DNA of 64,000 nt from an uncultured Methylibium sp. (GCF_902826655.1 NZ_CADEFR010000002.1:1-64000), one strand, 5' to 3'; shown: positions 11,144-20,091, counted from the stretch's first letter. Notes: generated by a model not told the origin, from the sequence alone. Numbers and translations: made by a program.

Positions 11144-11522
11144 TGAATGCTCCGCAAAGAATGTTGACATGCGACGGCCATGGGATTGATCAACCAGCGG
11201 TCGCGCAGATGCGCGCTGCACGTCGATCCTTCAGCCACCAGCTCGGCAGCCTAGAGACCGAAGACGAGCAACGTTGCTTGCCGATCAGAAACGACGAACT
11301 CCACAAGCTGCGACAAAGGAGATCACGTCGATTTCGTTGCTTCATCCACACAACGAGACGCAGACCTCGTATCGATGAGGTTTATCTCGGCGCGAGGTGC
11401 GACCTTTCGGATCGGCAGCGTCTCCCTACAGCGACATGGCCGAGGCGAACATTGCTGAACCGTCATCAAACCGCAATCTTTCGGTTGAACGGCTGTAGCT
11501 ACTGTCCTGGCGGGGGTCTGCA
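11144..11522. other. Divergent intergenic region, porin / Sel1 gene
   Basis: Must contain the porin promoter (leftward) and probably that of the Sel1-repeat gene (rightward). I see a small palindrome TTGATCAA at 11186-11193 and no confident promoter pair. No ORF here resembles a gene. Confidence 0.4.
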
Positions 11523-13238
11523 TTGAAGGCATCGCGTGACGCAGCTTACGCGGGCCGGTTTGCCGCTGATCGCGACGAGACGTCTAAAGCCGTGAAGAGA
11601 CAGTACGTTCAAATGATCGCGGCGGCTCGCCAAGGTGACCCAGTCGCTTGTCGTGAGCTAGGGCGTCGATACCTGCACGGGACCGACGGATTCCCTCGCC
11701 ATCAACGTACTGCGCTTTCCTATCTCACCAGTCCGGCAACTCGCAGTTCGCCTGAAGCTGCCTTGATCCTGGTCGAGGGCCTGACTCTGGAGGAACTCTT
11801 GCTCACGGGTCACGAGGCGACACTGCGTCAAGTCGCGGTGTCTGGCAACCACCAAGCCCAGATCAGGGTGGCTGCCTGGTTGCTGGTGCGCCATGGCGAT
11901 AGTGAAGACGCACGCGCATGGCTGAGCGTATGCGCCGACAGCGGCAACGTCGTAGCGCGTGAGTCGCTTTCCGCTCTGCAGAGCGAAGCAAGCGTGACGA
12001 TTGCCTCCAGTCTTCTGGCCCTGCACTGCGGCGCAAACGGCTCGGACATCGCTCGGTTGAACGCCATCGCGGCGAGGAAGGCGCTGGACTCGGGCGAGCC
12101 GAGCGATGCGGTCAGATGCGTGGGCAGCATTGCTGCCCTCGCACCACTACCCACGCACGATCTCGCGGAGATCACGCTATCGATCCTGGACCTGGCCAGC
12201 GCAGGGCAGCTATCGCTAGGGTCTATCCCGACATCATGGATCGAGACTTGTCTGCGGTGCGCCAGCGATCGCGGCGACCCAAGGGCGCACTACTATCTCG
12301 GGCGCGCGATGTGCAGCATTCCTTCGGGTCGCCTCGCACCCAGGCAGCTGACGCTTCAGCCCAACCTCCGTTGGGGCAGCGCACTGCTGCTGCGTTCTGC
12401 CGACGGTGGCCTCGATGAGGCTTGGCTGCACTTGTACTGCCTCCATGCAGCGTCCAAATCGTCGGTCGCCAATCCTCCTCTGGCCCGCGTGTTTCTTGAG
12501 AAGGCCGCGCGCCGCGGACACCGATCGGCACAACGCATCCTAGGAGCGCTGCTGCTGGGCGAAGCCGTGGATATGGTCCGGACTGAGAAAGCCGTGAGCT
12601 GGCTACATCTAGCGGCAGAGTCCGGTGATTCGGAAGCAACTGGACTGCTGGAAACGCTCGTCGTTCGCCCGGACGGGCGGGATGCCGAGGCATGCGAAGT
12701 TCTCAGTGAGATCCGCAGCCGAGACCCGCTGATCGCTTCGAGGCTTCTGCTGGCCCGCCACTTCGGCTTGACCAAGCGTGAGGCGACATTGGTCGATCCG
12801 GCCATGGGACAGAGATCGTGGGGACTTGTCGTCGAGCGGAACCCGTACTTCGTCAAGCCTGGTCTGCGCGCTGCACGGGCCGTGCCTATTCTTTCGGCCG
12901 CAGCCCGGAGAAGTTTGCATTGGGCTGCATCGATCTACCAGGATGCAGGGCCGCCTGCTGACGCTGCGGACTCGGATGTGTGGGAAAAGAGGATCAAGCG
13001 CATGAATCGTGTGATCAAGAAGCATCACGTCGAACCGTCTCTGTTTTTTGCGAACATCACCTCAGATGCACTCGAGATCATGCGCGGTGGCCCGCGATGG
13101 GCCACTTCCCAGCGGGCGAGGCTCAAGTCGGCGCTATCGTTCAACGATCATGAACTTGCGGGCAAAGAGGCGGCGGAGTCCGGGCCGATCAAGCTCGAAA
13201 TCAGCCATCGACGCCGAGTTCGATCCTCCTCAGATTGA
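11523..13238 (+). CDS. Sel1-like repeat protein
   Basis: A 571-residue protein built of helical Sel1-like (TPR-type) repeats, e.g. GDPVACRELGRRYLHGTDG near residue 38, DPRAHYYLGRAM in the middle and KAVSWLHLAAESGDSEATG near 360. No signal peptide or membrane segment is evident, so it is probably a cytoplasmic scaffold or protein-interaction factor. The start used is a TTG behind a G-rich site; an in-frame ATG at 11613 is possible. The C-terminal 150 residues have no repeats and I do not recognise them. The gene stands alone and looks less GC-rich than its surroundings, which could mean acquisition by transfer. Confidence 0.7.
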   Translation: MKASRDAAYAGRFAADRDETSKAVKRQYVQMIAAARQGDPVACRELGRRYLHGTDGFPRHQRTALSYLTSPATRSSPEAALILVEGLTLEELLLTGHEATLRQVAVSGNHQAQIRVAAWLLVRHGDSEDARAWLSVCADSGNVVARESLSALQSEASVTIASSLLALHCGANGSDIARLNAIAARKALDSGEPSDAVRCVGSIAALAPLPTHDLAEITLSILDLASAGQLSLGSIPTSWIETCLRCASDRGDPRAHYYLGRAMCSIPSGRLAPRQLTLQPNLRWGSALLLRSADGGLDEAWLHLYCLHAASKSSVANPPLARVFLEKAARRGHRSAQRILGALLLGEAVDMVRTEKAVSWLHLAAESGDSEATGLLETLVVRPDGRDAEACEVLSEIRSRDPLIASRLLLARHFGLTKREATLVDPAMGQRSWGLVVERNPYFVKPGLRAARAVPILSAAARRSLHWAASIYQDAGPPADAADSDVWEKRIKRMNRVIKKHHVEPSLFFANITSDALEIMRGGPRWATSQRARLKSALSFNDHELAGKEAAESGPIKLEISHRRRVRSSSD

Positions 13239-13357
13239 CGCGGCCTCAGATCAGCAGCTGCGGCCCGGAGTTCCACTGCGTCGCAGCGGTCTCTCCGCCG
13301 GACTGCGCGCGCGGACTACGAGGACGTGACGGCTTCGTCATGCGCCAGCCGCGCCAA

Positions 13358-14041
13358 CTACGCCGGGAAGAGCGCGCCCGCAGCGGCGGTCAGCGCCATG
13401 GCCGCAGCGCCCCATCCCAGGATCCGCATGGCGGATCGGACACGTGCCGCTCGGCCGATGTGGGCGGCCAGCACGCCAAGAACCGCCAGTCCCACTAGGC
13501 TCCCGCCAATCAGCCAAGCCGTCGGGCTCGCGCGCGGGGCCAGCACCAGCACCAGCAAGGGCCAACCCGCACCTGCGGCAAAGCTTGCTGCCGAGGCCAG
13601 TGCAGCCTGCATCGGCCGTGCGGCCAGCTGGTCGGAGAGCCCCAGTTCATCGCGGGCATGGGCGGCCAGCCCGTCGTGCGCCATCAGCTGACGCGCGACT
13701 TGCACGGCCAGGTCGGGAGCCAAGCCTCGCCCAACGTAGATGGCCGCCAGTTCCCCCTGCTCGGCCGCGGGGTCTGCAGCCAGTTCCCCACGCTCACGTT
13801 CGAGATCGGCCCGCTCCGTGTCGGCCTGCGAGGCCACGGAGACGTACTCGCCCGCTGCCATCGCTGCGGCGCCGGCCACCAATGCAGCGACACCCGCCAC
13901 CACCAGGCCCTGGCGATCGGCCCCGGAGGCCGCGATGCCGACCAGCAGGCTGGCCGTCGACACGATGCCGTCGTTGGCGCCCAGCACGGCGGCGCGCAGC
14001 CAGCCGACCACACCGCTTCGATGGCGCTCGGCATGCCTCAT
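13358..14041 (-). CDS. VIT1/CCC1-family membrane transporter
   Basis: A 227-residue integral membrane protein of the vacuolar iron transporter family. It opens SGVVGWLRAAVLGANDGIVS, a family signature, followed by TM segments (LVVAGVAALVAGAAAMAAGE), the cytoplasmic helical metal-binding domain rich in Glu (ERADLERERGEL), and C-terminal TMs. Family members move Fe(II) or Mn(II) out of the cytoplasm. The ATG at 14041 has a GGAG site upstream; the frame is open to 14074. It follows the DUF347 gene on the same strand with a 49-bp gap, so they may be co-transcribed. Confidence 0.88.
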   Translation of the reverse strand: MRHAERHRSGVVGWLRAAVLGANDGIVSTASLLVGIAASGADRQGLVVAGVAALVAGAAAMAAGEYVSVASQADTERADLERERGELAADPAAEQGELAAIYVGRGLAPDLAVQVARQLMAHDGLAAHARDELGLSDQLAARPMQAALASAASFAAGAGWPLLVLVLAPRASPTAWLIGGSLVGLAVLGVLAAHIGRAARVRSAMRILGWGAAAMALTAAAGALFPA

Positions 14042-14090
14042 CAGAGTGCTCCGTTCGGACTGATGGCGCTGCAAGCTGCTGGCTCACCGA

Positions 14091-14894
14091 TCATTGCGGT
14101 TTGCTCGTGTCGTTCGTCGCTTCGGCCATCACAGGTCGCTGTGCCTTTGTCATCACCATGATCAGCAGCAGGATGACACCGAGAAAGATGGCACTCGTGC
14201 CAACGGTGCCGAGCCCCAGACCGCCATTCGCATGCGGCTGCGACAGCAGATCGCCGAATGAAGCGCCGAAGGGCCGGGTCAAGATGTAGGCGATCCAGAA
14301 AGCGGCCACCGCATTCAGGTTCAGCAGCCGGTAGGCGGCGAAGGTGATCGCGATGCCGGCACCGAACACCATCGCAGAATGCAGGTAGCCGAGTTGGAGC
14401 TGTTCGGCCAGCAGGTCGCCGGCAGCCGTGCCGAGCGCGAAGGTGAACAGGATCGCCGCCCAGTAGAACCACTCGCGCCGGGTGGTGAAGATGGTGTGGA
14501 TGGACAGCGTCCTCTCCACCGCATACCAGACCGCGAAGGTCGCCGCGAGCATGCTCGCGAAGATCGTCGTCGTGGTCTGCAGGGGGATCCCGAAGTGATC
14601 GGTCAGGTTGTCCGTGATCAAGGTGCCGACCACGCTGATGAGGACCACGGCGACCCAGTAGATCCACGGCACGTAGCGGTCCTTGCGGAACTGCACCACG
14701 AGCGCGGCAATCAGCAGCGCACCCATCACCAACGACGTGTTGGTCAACCCGAGATTGAGGTTGGTGTTCAGGAAGTCGGCGGCGGTCTCGCCGACCGTGG
14801 TGGCCATGATCTTGATGACCCAGAAGTACAAGGTCACCAGCGGTACCTTGTTCAGCATCGTGCGCGTCATCGGCGCACTGAGCGTGTTTTCCAT
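14091..14894 (-). CDS. DUF347 / COG4705 membrane protein, copy 1
   Basis: A 267-residue protein with about eight transmembrane segments made of DUF347 repeats, each containing a T-x-GET-x-x-D or GTxxGD block (ATTVGETAADFL, GTLITDNLTDHFG, GTAAGDLLAEQ, GASFGDLL). The family is predicted to be transport-related but no substrate is established here. A paralogue with the same architecture lies at 33751. Upstream is a PmrA/QseB-type direct repeat (14946-14962) with a TACGGT -10-like hexamer 11 bp downstream. Confidence 0.85.
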   Translation of the reverse strand: MENTLSAPMTRTMLNKVPLVTLYFWVIKIMATTVGETAADFLNTNLNLGLTNTSLVMGALLIAALVVQFRKDRYVPWIYWVAVVLISVVGTLITDNLTDHFGIPLQTTTTIFASMLAATFAVWYAVERTLSIHTIFTTRREWFYWAAILFTFALGTAAGDLLAEQLQLGYLHSAMVFGAGIAITFAAYRLLNLNAVAAFWIAYILTRPFGASFGDLLSQPHANGGLGLGTVGTSAIFLGVILLLIMVMTKAQRPVMAEATNDTSKPQ

Positions 14895-14945
14895 CTTCGA
14901 TTCCCTCGATGCATGTTTGCGGCCGGCGACCGTAAGCGTGGGCGG

Positions 14946-14962
14946 CTTAAGGAGGACTTACG
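14946..14962 (-). promoter_or_regulatory. PmrA/QseB-type box before DUF347 copy 1
   Basis: Direct repeat CTTAAG-GAGGA-CTTACG (period 11). Read on the minus strand it is CGTAAG-N5-CTTAAG followed after 11 bp by TACGGT. It resembles the boxes at 41-62 kb but lies far from that cluster. Confidence 0.45.
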
Positions 14963-14981
14963 CGGCGGGCGAACCCGCCGC
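14962..14981 (-). terminator. Hairpin after the helical exported protein gene
   Basis: GCGGCGGG / CCCGCCGC, an 8-bp stem with a 4-base loop, just past the stop codon at 14995 on the minus strand. No T-run follows, so termination may be weak. Confidence 0.4.
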
Positions 14982-14994
14982 ATCGGATAGGCGC

Positions 14995-16095
14995 TCAGGC
15001 GCCGACGTCGAACGGCGAGGCCTTGTTCCTGGAGCCGATGGACTGGCCGAGCTTGTTCAGGCCGCTGCCCAGCGACTCGAACCCCTTCGCGATCTCTTCC
15101 TTGGCCCAGACGCCGCCGCTGGCGAGCTTGTCGCCGATGGCGCGGGCGTCCGCCGTCGCCGCGGAGGTCGCGGCCTTGGCCTCGTTGCTCACCCAGCCCG
15201 CTCCGCTCTCGAGCCCGTGCGCGGCGGCCTTCAGCTCGTAGCCCACCTGGTCGTAGCTCTTGCGTGCCCACGACTCGGCAGCCCGTGCGCGGTGGGCCAG
15301 GGCGAGCGCATGGTTGGCGCCGGCGAAGGTCTTCTCCATGTCCCTCTGAACCCTGACGGCGCCCTTGTCGAGCGCGGCCGCGGTCTTCTCCAGGTCGGCA
15401 TTGGCGGTGTCGAGACCCTGCTTCACGTCGCCGGCCGCGCGGGCGGCCTCCAGCCGCACGTAGGATGCCGCTTTGCGCACTTCCGTCGCGGCGGCCTTGT
15501 AGTCCTTCTTCGCATAGGCTTCGATGGCGGCGCCGAAGTGCCGTTGCGGCTCCTCGGCCACCGGGTACCAGGTCGTCACGTCGGTAACCAGCCAGCGCCG
15601 CTCGAGGTCGGCACGTTGCGCCCTGCCGAAGGTCTTGTCGAGCGCAGAGGTGCTGCTGACCTTGCCGGCCTGGATCTGGGCCGCCGTCGCATCGAGCTGC
15701 TTGGTCAATGCGGTCATCTTGCCGTGCACCTCCTTGGCGGACTTGAGGTCCGCCGCGGCGCGCTGACGGTCGAGCTTGGCGGCCCGGTCGCCCTGCGCCT
15801 CGAGCGCGCGTGCCGCGGCATGCATCGCGTCGGCAGCCTTGGCGGTGTCCTTCTTGGCCAGCGCCGCCCGGGCCGCCGCCAGATGGCGGCTCACGTCGTC
15901 GATCACCGGCGTGACGCTGAGGTCATCGAACTGGATCCACTCGGCCGGCGCCCCGGCCACGATCGGTGCCTTGGCCGGGGCTGCTGCTGCCGCGGGAACT
16001 GCCGCCGGTTTCGTGGCTTGTGCCATCGCCGCGAACGGCACGGGTGTCAGCAGGGCCAACGCGGCCGCTGCAAGGAGAGAGTGACGGGTGTTCAT
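14995..16095 (-). CDS. Exported Ala/Lys-rich helical protein, YfdX-like
   Basis: A 366-residue secreted protein: signal peptide ending AMAQA near residue 27, an Ala/Pro linker, then long amphipathic helices dominated by Ala, Lys, Asp and Arg to the end. Two similar halves appear: SRHLAAARAALAKKDTAKA near 90 and GAAIEAYAKKDYKAAATEV near 195. The composition and repeated helical hairpins recall the stress-induced YfdX family, but I am not certain. It lies 63 bp downstream of the DUF1269 gene and probably shares its regulated promoter. Confidence 0.6.
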   Translation of the reverse strand: MNTRHSLLAAAALALLTPVPFAAMAQATKPAAVPAAAAAPAKAPIVAGAPAEWIQFDDLSVTPVIDDVSRHLAAARAALAKKDTAKAADAMHAAARALEAQGDRAAKLDRQRAAADLKSAKEVHGKMTALTKQLDATAAQIQAGKVSSTSALDKTFGRAQRADLERRWLVTDVTTWYPVAEEPQRHFGAAIEAYAKKDYKAAATEVRKAASYVRLEAARAAGDVKQGLDTANADLEKTAAALDKGAVRVQRDMEKTFAGANHALALAHRARAAESWARKSYDQVGYELKAAAHGLESGAGWVSNEAKAATSAATADARAIGDKLASGGVWAKEEIAKGFESLGSGLNKLGQSIGSRNKASPFDVGA

Positions 16096-16158
16096 GGTGC
16101 GAGTCTTTCGTTCGGGGTTGAGGTTCGAGGTTTCAGGGCCGGCTCGGCGTCGACGCGA

Positions 16159-16680
16159 TCACCCCTGACCGGCGTGGGTCTGCACGTCGATACTGCCGGC
16201 GGCGCCGAGCAGGTCGTGCGCGCGGCGAATGGCGTCCCCGCCGCCGTGCACGAAGACGAGGAACTTGCTGGCCTTCAGCGCCGTCTCGTAACGCAGCACC
16301 GAGTCCTTCGGCACGCCGATCGCGGTCAGCGCACCGACCAGGGCGCTGAAGCCGCCGCCGAGCACGGCAGCTTGCAGGCCGGCAGCGATCGTCGCGGCGA
16401 TCGGGCCGAGCACGACGATGTGCCCGACCACCGGCACGAACATCAGTGCCGAGCCGAACAGAATGCCTGCCATGCCGCCCCAGAAGGCACCCAGCTTGCC
16501 CAAGAACCGTGCTCGGTCGCCGGCGTTGAAGTAGCCGACCACATGCTCCTCGGTGTGATAGTCCTTGCCGAGAATCGAGATGGTCTTCACGTCGAAGCCG
16601 GCGCGCGCGAGCGCGTGGATGGCGTCTTCGGCCTGAGTGTGAGAATCGTAGATCGCGACCGCGATGTCGGTCTTGCTCAT
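16159..16680 (-). CDS. DUF1269 / general-stress membrane-associated protein
   Basis: A 173-residue protein. It opens DIAVAIYDSHTQAEDAI, a ferredoxin-like domain, and has a central Gly/Ala hydrophobic hairpin (GAFWGGMAGILFGSALMF and IVVLGPIAATIAAGL), ending with a second small alpha/beta part. This arrangement is that of the DUF1269/YflT-like stress family. It is the first gene after the double palindrome promoter at 16735-16811, the clearest member of the 14-bp-motif set on this side. Biochemical role unknown. Confidence 0.8.
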   Translation of the reverse strand: MSKTDIAVAIYDSHTQAEDAIHALARAGFDVKTISILGKDYHTEEHVVGYFNAGDRARFLGKLGAFWGGMAGILFGSALMFVPVVGHIVVLGPIAATIAAGLQAAVLGGGFSALVGALTAIGVPKDSVLRYETALKASKFLVFVHGGGDAIRRAHDLLGAAGSIDVQTHAGQG

Positions 16681-16734
16681 GTGTCGCTCCGCTGTCGGTT
16701 GATGGGTTCGGCAGCACCCGCTGTCGATGGAATC

Positions 16735-16811
16735 ACTGTAGGAATCGGCCCGCCACAGCGACCGTGCTCGTCGTCATCACCCGGTCATCGCTTGCCCATG
16801 CCGATCGTCAC
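16735..16811 (-). promoter_or_regulatory. Motif-1 promoter with two palindromes (DUF1269 gene)
   Basis: Proximal site GTGCTCGTCGTCAT (16764-16777) lies 23 bp from a minus-strand -10, TACAGT (16740-16735). A second site, ATGCCGATCGTCAC (16798-16811), lies exactly 34 bp further upstream. Both fit RTGACG-NN-CGTCAY with the outer half best conserved. There is no good -35, as expected for an activator-dependent promoter. Confidence 0.7.
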
Positions 16812-16825
16812 GGGCCACAAACAGA

Positions 16826-16846
16826 AGCGGCCCGCAAGGGGCCGTT
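16826..16846 (-). terminator. Rho-independent terminator after the Rieske gene
   Basis: On the minus strand AACGGCCCCTTGCGGGCCGC folds into a GC-rich stem (with one G-U pair) and is followed by CTTCTGTTTGT. It sits 25 bp past the Rieske stop and insulates it from the motif-1 promoter of the next gene. Confidence 0.6.
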
Positions 16847-16870
16847 GCCGCGCCGCCGAGGTGCGGCCTA

Positions 16871-17479
16871 TCAACCGATGCGCAATGCCGTTGCCGACGT
16901 GAACCGGTAATCGGGAATGTCGAGGTTGGTGGGTGCCGGCACGTTCTTCACCACGCGCCCGGCCAGGTCGAAACGCGATCCGTGGCAGGGACAGAAGAAG
17001 CCGCCGGGAGCATGCAGCTCTGCGTTCAGGGCCGGGTCGTCGAGCGCGAGGCGCGGCGAGCAGCCCAGGTGGGTGCATACGCCGACCGCGACGAATAGAT
17101 CCGGACGTTCTGAACGCGTGGCGTTGACGCACGAGGCAGGCTGGATCGAGCGCTTGGACAGCGGGTCTGCCAGCTGGCTGTCGGCGGCCTGCAGCGCGCG
17201 CACCATCGCGTCGGTGCGCCGCATCAGCCACACCGGCTTGCCGCGCCACTCGACCGTGCGCAGTTCTCCCGGGGCGAGCGCGCCGACATCCACGTCCACT
17301 GGACCGCCCGCCGCGCGCACCGCGTCCGACGGTGCCATGCTGGCAACGAAAGGCACGCCCGCAGCGATCAGACCGGCAGCGCCCATCACGCCAGTGGCGG
17401 CCAGCAGGAGCTCGCGGCGCTTTTCGTCTGGAACCCTGTGCTCGTCCACCTCGTGGATGAACTCGGCAATCCTGTTCAT
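16871..17479 (-). CDS. Orphan Rieske iron-sulfur protein (PetA-like)
   Basis: A 202-residue membrane-anchored Rieske protein resembling the iron-sulfur subunit of the cytochrome bc1 complex. There is one N-terminal membrane anchor (residues 25-50, LLLAATGVMGAAGLIAAGVP), then a Rieske domain with both cluster-binding boxes, CTHLGC and CPCHGSRFD. No cytochrome b or c1 genes follow, so it may be an alternative bc1 subunit or serve another quinol oxidation complex. The ATG at 17479 fits the PetA N-terminus; the frame is open to 17503. Its own motif-1 promoter lies inside the 3' end of the ClC gene. Confidence 0.88.
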   Translation of the reverse strand: MNRIAEFIHEVDEHRVPDEKRRELLLAATGVMGAAGLIAAGVPFVASMAPSDAVRAAGGPVDVDVGALAPGELRTVEWRGKPVWLMRRTDAMVRALQAADSQLADPLSKRSIQPASCVNATRSERPDLFVAVGVCTHLGCSPRLALDDPALNAELHAPGGFFCPCHGSRFDLAGRVVKNVPAPTNLDIPDYRFTSATALRIG

Positions 17480-17521
17480 GGCATGGTCCTTCGCGCGTTG
17501 CACCGATCCTCGGTTTGATCG

Positions 17522-17564
17522 ACTCTAGACAGCGCGCAGCCGTTCAGGCAGTGCGGGTCGTCAC
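17522..17564 (-). promoter_or_regulatory. Motif-1 promoter of the Rieske gene
   Basis: GTGCGGGTCGTCAC (17551-17564), then 23 bp, then minus-strand -10 TAGAGT (17527-17522). The palindrome overlaps the last codons of the upstream ClC gene, so the site is conserved despite coding constraint. Confidence 0.7.
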
Positions 17565-18911
17565 TCGTTGGTCATGCGCCTTGTCGGCGGGCCCGCCCAG
17601 GCCATACACCGACATCGCCGCGAACCGTCGCGACACCAGCGCGGCAATGACGCACGCCGGCAGCAACAGAGGCAGCAAGGCGTACTGACCGGTCATCTCG
17701 AACACCATCAATGCCGACATCACGGGCGCGTGGGTGGTCGCGGCCAGCAGCGCGGCCATCCCGACCACCGCATACAGCGGCCCGGAAGCCGCGGTCACGC
17801 CCGCGGCAGCCAGGGCCGAAGCAGCCAACGCTCCTACCGCGGCGCCGGCGAACAGCGTCGGCGTGAACACCCCTCCGGGCGCTCCCGATCCAGTGGTGGC
17901 ACCGATCGCAAGCAGCTTCAGCGCCAGCACGAGCGCCACCACTGACCAGGCCGCCGGGGTCGTGAGCTGCTGATGGATGCTGCTGTAGCCGTTGCCCCAG
18001 ACCTCAGGCCGCCACAACGACAGCACGCCAACCGCCAGCCCGCCCAACGCGAAGGCAGCAGGCAGCGGAAGCCGCGACCGGACGAACAGTGTTCGAGCGG
18101 CTCGCAGCCAGCGCAACAGACATGCGCCGAGTACGCCGCCGAGGATGCTGAACATCAACATCAGTCCAACCTGCCCGAGGCCGGGCAGTGCCACGGTGGC
18201 CAACGGGAACAGCACCGAGCGCTCGCCCAGCGTCACCGAGACGCCGAACGCCATCACTGCGGCCACCACCACCGGGCCGAGTTGGGCCAGCGCCAGCGAG
18301 CCGAGCAGGATTTCGGCCACGAACAGTGCGCCGGCGAGCGGCGCGTGATAGGCCGCCGCAAGCCCGGCCGCCGCACCGCAGCTCACCACCAGCCGCAGAT
18401 CCGCGCCGCGACCGATGATGCGACCGAGCAGCGAAGCCAGCATGGCCGCCAGCAGCACCATCGCGCCTTCGCGGCCGACCGCGCCTCCTGTGCTCACGAC
18501 CAGCATCGACGCCGCCACCTTGAGGAGGCCACCGCGGATGTCCAGCCTTCCGTTGCCGATGGCCACGGCCTCGATGTAGTCGCCGCCATGGCGCAAAGGC
18601 GCACCGGCTGCAGGCGCCGTGCGACCGCGCTCGGCGAACCAGAGCAGCAGGCCCGCCGCCAGTCCCCCCAGCGCCGGTGCGAGCATGCGCATGTCGGCCG
18701 GCAGCTTCTGCGCGGCGGACACGAGGTGGCCGCCGCTGGCGCCGACAAGCAGCGTCTCCAGCGTAAACAGGGCCTGTCTGAACGCCGCCACCGCCAGCGC
18801 ACCCAGCGCTCCAACCGCTGTGGCGACGACGAGATGCCGCCACGGCGTGTCGAGCCGCATCAGCGCTCGGCGCATCGGCCGCAGCGCTGCTCGCCAGGTT
18901 GAGCCTCCCAT
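17544..18911 (-). CDS. ClC-family chloride channel/antiporter
   Basis: A 455-residue membrane protein of the ClC family. Three selectivity-filter signatures are visible: GREGAMVLLAA (GREGP-type, with the gating Glu), GSGAPGGVFTPTLFAG, and an upstream helix-N motif. The second motif has Ala in place of the usual Pro of GREGP. It lacks the C-terminal CBS domains. It might act in Cl-/H+ exchange in acid or envelope stress. It follows the DUF4124 gene by 27 bp and is probably the last gene of the operon from the motif-1 promoter at 20092. Confidence 0.9.
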   Translation of the reverse strand: MGGSTWRAALRPMRRALMRLDTPWRHLVVATAVGALGALAVAAFRQALFTLETLLVGASGGHLVSAAQKLPADMRMLAPALGGLAAGLLLWFAERGRTAPAAGAPLRHGGDYIEAVAIGNGRLDIRGGLLKVAASMLVVSTGGAVGREGAMVLLAAMLASLLGRIIGRGADLRLVVSCGAAAGLAAAYHAPLAGALFVAEILLGSLALAQLGPVVVAAVMAFGVSVTLGERSVLFPLATVALPGLGQVGLMLMFSILGGVLGACLLRWLRAARTLFVRSRLPLPAAFALGGLAVGVLSLWRPEVWGNGYSSIHQQLTTPAAWSVVALVLALKLLAIGATTGSGAPGGVFTPTLFAGAAVGALAASALAAAGVTAASGPLYAVVGMAALLAATTHAPVMSALMVFEMTGQYALLPLLLPACVIAALVSRRFAAMSVYGLGGPADKAHDQRVTTRTA

Positions 18912-18938
18912 GCGAAGAATCTGCCGAGCGGCCGCGCT

Positions 18939-19505
18939 TCAGCGTGAACCCGTCAGCGCATCTCGTTCCGCATAGGCTGACTGCAAGGCGACGCGCGCCT
19001 GCGCGGCCCGAGCGTCCAGTGCCGAGACACGGTCGAAGTACGCACGGCTGAGACGGCTGTGGCCGTTGACCAGGTGACGACGTTCCCCCGGGCGCGGCGA
19101 CTGCCCCTCGCGTGCAGCGCGCTCGGCGGCCTGCACACGAGCCAGCGCGGTGGCCACACGAGCATCGGCCCGTTGCCAGGCCGCGCGGCTGTCGCCGGGC
19201 GGTCCGCTGGCGGTGGCGACACGCGCCGCCGGGGCCTGCTCCGCGGGAGGCAGTTCGGCCAGCTTCAGGCTGCGCAGCAGCACACCATCGGAAGGCCGCG
19301 GTGGCATCTGCGAGTACACGGTGGTGCCGCCGGGTTCACGCCACTCGTACAGCACCTGGGCATGCGCCGCTGGGGCGGTGGCAAGCCAGACGAGCACGCC
19401 CAAGGCCACGAGCAGCAGCCCGTGACCCAGGCGCCCAACATGAGCGGGCACGCGCGGGCGGCTCGCCGATGGCTTCGCCTGCGAAGGGTGCCGGGATCGG
19501 TTCAT
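18939..19505 (-). CDS. DUF4124-domain exported protein
   Basis: A 188-residue protein with a membrane/signal segment (LGHGLLLVALGVLVWLATAP) and right after it the DUF4124 pattern (VLYEWREPGGTTVYSQMPP). The remainder is an Arg/Ala helical region likely to form a coiled coil (RVATALARVQAAERAAREG). DUF4124 proteins are periplasmic or membrane-anchored and of unknown role. It sits 19 bp after the preceding gene and 27 bp before the ClC gene. Confidence 0.75.
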   Translation of the reverse strand: MNRSRHPSQAKPSASRPRVPAHVGRLGHGLLLVALGVLVWLATAPAAHAQVLYEWREPGGTTVYSQMPPRPSDGVLLRSLKLAELPPAEQAPAARVATASGPPGDSRAAWQRADARVATALARVQAAERAAREGQSPRPGERRHLVNGHSRLSRAYFDRVSALDARAAQARVALQSAYAERDALTGSR

Positions 19506-19524
19506 GATCGACGCTCAGCCTGCT

Positions 19525-20019
19525 TCAACCTGGAACCTGCTTGCCGCCGACCGGCTTGCCATCCCACGGATCGAGCTTCGGCTTGCCCTTCCAGTGGAAG
19601 TACACGTCCTTGCCCTGCTTGCCGTCGAGCGTGACCTCGCGCGACTCGGTGATGCCGTGGAAGGTCGCGGTGATGCGGTACTTGCCGGCGGGCAGCATCG
19701 CGTAGGTCATCGGACCGGTGTTGTTCAAGGTCAGCACCGGGGCGCCGCGGTGGTCCGTGACGAAGAGGTTCACGTCGGCCACGAACTCGTTGTCCTTGCG
19801 CTCCGAGAAGATCATGCGCAGCGGCCAGTCCTTGGCGATCTTGCGCATGTGGGCTTCTTCTTCCTTGCTCACGCCGCCATTGACGTAGGTGGTGGCGCGC
19901 GCGGTTTCGAGCAGGATCAGTTCGTCTTGCGCGCGGGCCGGCAGCGTGGCCGCGCCGAGCAGCAGGACGGCGGCGAGTGCACCCAGGGTCGCGCGCCGAG
20001 GGTTGAGGTTGCGGGTCAT
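19525..20019 (-). CDS. Exported beta-sandwich protein (carboxypeptidase-regulatory-like)
   Basis: A 164-residue secreted protein: signal peptide to about residue 30 (LGALAAVLLLGAATLPARAQ), then a domain with NEFVADVNLFVTDHRGAPVL and LPAGKYRITATFHG, the pattern of a transthyretin-like carboxypeptidase-regulatory fold. The AAGGAG site before ATG 20019 fixes the start. It is the first gene of the operon running to the ClC gene and has a motif-1 promoter. Function unknown; a structural or binding role in the periplasm is likely. Confidence 0.72.
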   Translation of the reverse strand: MTRNLNPRRATLGALAAVLLLGAATLPARAQDELILLETARATTYVNGGVSKEEEAHMRKIAKDWPLRMIFSERKDNEFVADVNLFVTDHRGAPVLTLNNTGPMTYAMLPAGKYRITATFHGITESREVTLDGKQGKDVYFHWKGKPKLDPWDGKPVGGKQVPG

Positions 20020-20091
20020 CGAAAGCTCCTTTGCATTCGGCTGTGTGGGCGGGCCTGCCGCGACCATCGCGGCACGCTGCCCATGCCATGC

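Noticed and set aside
11186-11193. TTGATCAA as a possible Fnr half-palindrome
   Set aside because: An Fnr site needs TTGAT-N4-ATCAA; this is an 8-base palindrome without the spacer.
14683-16902. 739-codon plus-strand open frame over the DUF347, helical and DUF1269 genes
   Set aside because: Antisense shadow in GC-rich sequence; rich in Arg, His and Gly with no family pattern, and the minus-strand genes are clearly real.
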